Origin: Streptococcus pseudopneumoniae
GTDB lineage: Bacteria > Bacillota > Bacilli > Lactobacillales > Streptococcaceae
Length of the DNA: 64,000 bases
Assembly: GCF_001073085.1 (NCBI RefSeq)
Contig: NZ_JVFV01000043.1
Coordinates: forward strand, 1-64,000
Direction of reading: 5' to 3'
The position numbers and the translations under genes were made by a program. Below are positions 60,429 through 64,000 of this stretch, one piece after another (the stretch's first letter is position 1; each line of letters begins with the position of its first letter). A model generated the notes under the pieces. The model was not told the DNA's origin. It ran no database searches and saw only the letters and a program-made list of their open reading frames with translations.

Positions 60429-61061
60429 ATGAAACTATTATTAGTAGATGACCACCAAATGGTGCGTCTGGGTTTAAAAAGTTATTTTGAATTACAAGAT
60501 GATGTAGAGGTTGTAGGAGAAGCAACCAATGGTGCGGAAGGAATTTCCATGGCCTTGGAACTTCGTCCAGATGTGATTGTCATGGATATTGTCATGCCTG
60601 AAGTCAATGGGATTGATGCAACACTAGCTATTCTCAAAGAATGGCCAGAAGCTAAAATATTAATCGTGACCTCTTACCTAGACAATGAAAAAATCATGCC
60701 GGTCTTGAATGCTGGAGCTAGAGGTTATATGCTCAAGACGTCCAGTGCAGATGAATTGTTACACGCTGTTCGTAAGGTGGCGGTTGGAGAGCTAGCCATT
60801 GAACAAGAGGTAAGTAAGAAGGTAGAATATAACCGCAATCATATTGAATTACATGAAGATCTGACAGCTCGTGAACGAGATGTCCTTCAACTGATCGCTA
60901 AGGGCTATGAAAATCAGCGCATTGCTGATGAGCTTTTTATCTCTCTCAAGACAGTCAAGACCCACGTATCCAATATTTTAGCAAAGCTTCAGGTTAGTGA
61001 CCGCACCCAGGCAGCAGTATATGCCTTTCAGCATCACTTAGTAGGGCATGAGGACTTCTAG
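60429..61061 (+). CDS. liaR: Response regulator LiaR
   Basis: This 210-residue NarL/FixJ family regulator has a receiver domain with acidic pocket (VDDHQ) and phospho-Asp D53 (IVMDIVMPE). The LuxR-type HTH (about 145-200) has ARERDVLQLIAKGYENQRIADELFISLKTVKTHVSNIL. It is the last gene of liaFSR; no clear terminator was found after it. From memory, the pneumococcal regulon includes protease and chaperone genes. Confidence 0.96.
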   Translation: MKLLLVDDHQMVRLGLKSYFELQDDVEVVGEATNGAEGISMALELRPDVIVMDIVMPEVNGIDATLAILKEWPEAKILIVTSYLDNEKIMPVLNAGARGYMLKTSSADELLHAVRKVAVGELAIEQEVSKKVEYNRNHIELHEDLTARERDVLQLIAKGYENQRIADELFISLKTVKTHVSNILAKLQVSDRTQAAVYAFQHHLVGHEDF

Positions 61062-61224
61062 AGGAATCTTTTGGAGTGAAATCATAATTCTCTGTTCCAA
61101 AGGTAATTTTTTCTTTGAAATAAGTTTTTAATACTTTTTCTTGGTAAATTGGATACATTTAGCCATAAAACAGTGATTTAGAATTAGCAAGTATCTCAAG
61201 CAGTACTGAAAACTCGGTTCTGAC

Positions 61225-61254
61225 TTGAAAAAAGTTACTAGTATATGATATAAT
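61225..61254 (+). promoter_or_regulatory. Promoter of tig
   Basis: -35 TTGAAA (61225-61230), 18-bp spacer, extended -10 TGATATAAT (TATAAT 61249-61254). Confidence 0.8.
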
Positions 61255-61292
61255 AGACTGTATTTAAAAAAATTTTAAGGAGAAATGACAGA

Positions 61293-62576
61293 ATGTCTGT
61301 ATCATTTGAAAACAAAGAAACAAACCGTGGTGTCTTGACTTTCACTATCTCTCAAGACCAAATCAAACCAGAATTGGATCGTGTATTTAACTCAGTAAAG
61401 AAATCTCTTAATGTTCCTGGTTTCCGTAAAGGTCATCTTCCACGTTCTATCTTCGACCAAAAATTTGGTGAAGAGTCACTTTACCAAGACGTTATGAACG
61501 CTCTTTTGCCAAACGCTTATGAAGCAGCTGTAAAAGAAGCTGGTCTTGAAGTAGTTGCACAACCAAAAATTGACGTAACTTCAATGGAAAAAGGTCAAGA
61601 TTGGGTTATCACTGCTGAAGTTGTTACAAAACCAGAAGTTAAATTGGGTGACTACAAAAACCTTGAAGTATCAGTTGATGTAGAAAAAGAAGTAACAGAT
61701 GCTGACGTTGAAGAGCGTATCGAACGTGAACGCAACAACTTGGCTGAATTGGTGATCAAAGAAGGTGCTGCTGAAAACGGCGACACTGTTGTGATCGACT
61801 TCGTTGGTTCTATCGACGGTGTTGAATTTGACGGTGGAAAAGGTGAAAACTTCTCACTTGGACTTGGTTCAGGTCAATTTATCCCTGGTTTCGAAGACCA
61901 ATTGGTAGGTCACTCAGCTGGTGAAACTGTTGATGTAGTTGTAACATTCCCAGAAGACTACCAAGCTGAAGACCTTGCTGGTAAAGAAGCTAAATTCGTA
62001 ACAACTATCCACGAAGTAAAAGCTAAAGAAGTTCCAGCTCTTGACGATGAGCTTGCAAAAGATATCGACGAAGAAGTTGAAACACTTGCTGAATTGAAAG
62101 AAAAATACCGCAACGAATTGGCTGCTGCTAAAGAAGAAGCATACAAGGATGCAGTTGAAGGTGCAGCGATCGATAAAGCAGTTGAAAATGCTGAAATCGT
62201 AGAACTTCCAGAAGAAATGATCCATGAAGAAGTTCACCGTTCAGTAAATGAATTCCTTGGAAACTTGCAACGTCAAGGTATCAACCCTGACATGTACTTC
62301 CAAATCACTGGAACTACTCAAGAAGACCTTCACAAACAATACGAAGCAGAAGCTGAGTCACGTACGAAGACTAACCTTGTTATCGAAGCAGTTGCGAAAG
62401 CTGAAGGATTTGACGCTTCAGAAGAAGAAATCCAAAAAGAAATCGAGCAATTGGCTGCAGATTACAACATGGAAGTTGCACAAGTACAAAGCTTGCTTTC
62501 AGCTGAAATGTTGAAACACGATATCGCAGTGAAAAAAGCTGTTGAATTGATCACAAGCACTGCAACAGTAAAATAA
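61293..62576 (+). CDS. tig: Trigger factor (ribosome-associated chaperone and prolyl isomerase)
   Basis: This 427-residue chaperone docks on L23 at the tunnel exit through the N-terminal signature [19 protein letters not shown], where GFRK is the classical contact. A central FKBP-type PPIase domain (about 155-240, [20 protein letters not shown]) and the helical C-terminal chaperone arms follow. Codon bias is high. AAGGAGA sits before the ATG; a terminator is shared with the convergent recD2. Confidence 0.97.
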   Translation: MSVSFENKETNRGVLTFTISQDQIKPELDRVFNSVKKSLNVPGFRKGHLPRSIFDQKFGEESLYQDVMNALLPNAYEAAVKEAGLEVVAQPKIDVTSMEKGQDWVITAEVVTKPEVKLGDYKNLEVSVDVEKEVTDADVEERIERERNNLAELVIKEGAAENGDTVVIDFVGSIDGVEFDGGKGENFSLGLGSGQFIPGFEDQLVGHSAGETVDVVVTFPEDYQAEDLAGKEAKFVTTIHEVKAKEVPALDDELAKDIDEEVETLAELKEKYRNELAAAKEEAYKDAVEGAAIDKAVENAEIVELPEEMIHEEVHRSVNEFLGNLQRQGINPDMYFQITGTTQEDLHKQYEAEAESRTKTNLVIEAVAKAEGFDASEEEIQKEIEQLAADYNMEVAQVQSLLSAEMLKHDIAVKKAVELITSTATVK

Positions 62577-62590
62577 TCTTTACAAGATAA

Positions 62591-62616
62591 AAGCCCACCG
62601 GATTCGGTGGGTTTTC
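62591..62616. terminator. Terminator between tig and recD2
   Basis: AAGCCCACCG-GATT-CGGTGGGTTTT. Convergent genes on both sides, A-rich on the left. Confidence 0.88.
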
Positions 62617-62623
62617 TTATGCT

Positions 62624-64000
62624 TTATTTTCCGAAAATCTCCTGCAGGTCTTCTTCAGTAATCCCAATCATGGCTGGAATATTAGACCAGTTGTCTTCGG
62701 TTAGGATGTAGGATTGTTCAGTTTCTGTAATTGGTGTAGCTTCAGTAGCTGATTTACTAGTTCCATCAGTTGATTCTATTAAGTCAGCGAAACGTTCAAT
62801 TAGATAGGTCTTACGAGCTGTTCCGATATGTTGAGTTGCATAGTCAAAGGCCTGTAGTTCACCTAGTAAAATGAGCTTACTTTTTGCACGAGTGATAGCA
62901 GTGTAGATGAGATTGCGTTCTAACATGCGCTTACTTGCACTGGTGATAGGCAGGATAACAACTGGAAACTCGCTACCCTGAGACTTATGGATACTCATGG
63001 CATAGGCTAGGCGAATCTTGTACCATTCATTTCGAGGATAGGAGACCTCATTGCCGTCAAAATCGATGACAATTTCATCTTGCTTGGATTCAGTGTATTT
63101 TCCTGGAATCAAGTCTGTGATGTAGCCTAAGTCACCGTTAAAGACATTGACCTCTGCATCGTTGACTAGGTGAATGACCTTATCTCCTGTTCGATAGTGA
63201 CACTGAGGAGCTTCAAAGCTAAGCTGGTCTTTTTGTGGAGGATTGAGGAGGTCTTGCATGAGCTGGTTGATGGCATCAATACCAGCAGTTCCACGGTACA
63301 TAGGGGCAAGAACTTGAATATCACGAGCAGGGATGCCACTTCTGATAGCAGCACCTAGGATTTTTTCAATGCTAGCAGGGATATGGTTACTAGCGATTTC
63401 AAAGTAGGAGCGATCTGCTTTTTTCTGGGTAAAATCTGCAGGCAATATTCCCTGACGAATCTGACTTGCAAGAGTGACGATGGTCGATTCTTCGCTCTGA
63501 CGGTAGATTCTTTCCAAACGTGTTTGAGGGATGGTTGGTATCTGGAGCAAGTCGGCTAGGACTTGACCAGGACTGACAGAAGGTAACTGGTCACTATCTC
63601 CAACGATGAGGATTTTACTGGTAGAGGAGATATTGGAGAAGAGCTGGTTGGCTAACCAAGTATCTACCATGGAGAATTCATCCACGATGATAAAGTCAGC
63701 ATCCAGATAATCTTCCAGATGGCTAGTGTCGTCATCTCCAGTCATGCCCAGGTGGCGGTGAATGGTAGCGCTTGGTAGACCTGTCAATTCGTTCATGCGA
63801 CGGGCTGCGCGACCAGTTGGAGCAGCTAGGAGAATGGGTAGATTGCTCTTTTTCTTGAGGTCTATCCCTTCTAAGAGAGCATAGACAGCGATAATGCCGT
63901 TGATAACAGTAGTCTTACCTGTACCAGGTCCACCTGTAAGGATAAAGACCTTGTTCTGGATAGCATCGCAGATGGCCTGTTTTTGAATGCTATCATACTC
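62624..64000 (-). CDS. recD2: ATP-dependent 5'-3' DNA helicase RecD2, C-terminal part (runs off window end)
   Basis: The frame stays open to base 64000, so the gene starts beyond the window. The in-frame ATG at 63796 is internal. The visible part is about 458 codons: Walker A GGPGTGKTT (near 63930), motif Ia APTGRAARR, DEFSMVD (motif II), and GDSDQLPSVSPG (motif III). Motif VI is YTAITRAKSKLILLGE after SIHKSQGSEFP. It is a superfamily 1B helicase of the RecD2 type found without RecBC, involved in DNA repair. Confidence 0.94.
   Translation of the reverse strand, partial: EYDSIQKQAICDAIQNKVFILTGGPGTGKTTVINGIIAVYALLEGIDLKKKSNLPILLAAPTGRAARRMNELTGLPSATIHRHLGMTGDDDTSHLEDYLDADFIIVDEFSMVDTWLANQLFSNISSTSKILIVGDSDQLPSVSPGQVLADLLQIPTIPQTRLERIYRQSEESTIVTLASQIRQGILPADFTQKKADRSYFEIASNHIPASIEKILGAAIRSGIPARDIQVLAPMYRGTAGIDAINQLMQDLLNPPQKDQLSFEAPQCHYRTGDKVIHLVNDAEVNVFNGDLGYITDLIPGKYTESKQDEIVIDFDGNEVSYPRNEWYKIRLAYAMSIHKSQGSEFPVVILPITSASKRMLERNLIYTAITRAKSKLILLGELQAFDYATQHIGTARKTYLIERFADLIESTDGTSKSATEATPITETEQSYILTEDNWSNIPAMIGITEEDLQEIFGK

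Noticed and set aside
61062-61292. Possible small gene or RNA between liaR and tig
   Set aside because: No frame with ribosome site and no clear hairpin. Only the tig promoter is supported.
63796-63796. ATG at 63796 as the recD2 start
   Set aside because: The frame continues without stop to the window end and encodes Walker A GGPGTGKTT upstream, so this methionine is internal.

Overview
The window is chromosomal DNA from a Streptococcus of the mitis/pneumoniae group. The evidence is the gene content and near-identity to remembered pneumococcal proteins (RitR with N53/C128, MapZ, AliA, ClpL, LuxS, a choline-binding protein, LiaFSR, a mevalonate operon), together with two repeat families typical of this group: BOX elements (1-100 and 25659-25808) and a 107-bp RUP element (44327-44433). 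Base composition is low in G+C, and promoters are sigma-A type, many with extended -10 boxes. No prophage, integrated plasmid, intact transposase or CRISPR array was seen.

Layout: 1-1762 is the end of the fatty-acid operon (accD-accA). 2034-10090 holds a CPBP membrane protease and then minus-strand housekeeping genes: nusB/asp23-like/efp, an SPFH + Tim44-like pair, and gatCAB. 10185-13900 has two tandem TIGR02206 membrane proteins, prfC, and an intergenic array of hairpins with covarying stems. 14084-18423 (minus) holds a second CPBP protein, an unknown membrane protein and a TrkH/TrkA potassium uptake pair. 18658-21873 has a structured RNA leader, trmL, an FMN riboswitch with an expanded P3 arm, ribU, a PAP2 phosphatase, a ParB-like protein and a GNAT. 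21960-23332 is rplK-rplA. 23397-28230 is the CodY-boxed branched-chain amino acid cluster ilvB-ilvN-[BOX]-ilvC-ilvA. 28258-36238 has a stomatin-like protein, a small HTH-like protein, a glutamine-type ABC transporter, a DUF2207 protein, uppP and dinB. 36394-38790 is pflB with a perfect cre site over its -35 box.

From 38791 the order changes to clpL, luxS, aliA, pbp1A-recU, an YpsA-like gene, gpsB, rnpB, an RlmL-like methyltransferase, mapZ, gnd-ritR, a choline-binding protein, mvaK1-mvaD-mvaK2-fni, liaFSR, tig and a truncated recD2. From memory, in S. pneumoniae the capsule locus sits between the luxS and aliA regions. Here luxS and aliA are only about 220 bp apart, so the usual capsule site is empty.

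Functional themes are division and wall synthesis (MapZ, GpsB, PBP1A, RecU, UppP, LiaFSR, mevalonate-derived isoprenoids), nitrogen and branched-chain amino acid supply under CodY (ilv, aliA), central carbon metabolism under CcpA (pflB), and stress (ClpL under CtsR, RitR). The least-explained sequences are the covarying hairpin array (13464-13738), the terminated RNA leader before trmL (18686-18790), and a 30-codon ORF in the clpL leader (39024-39116).
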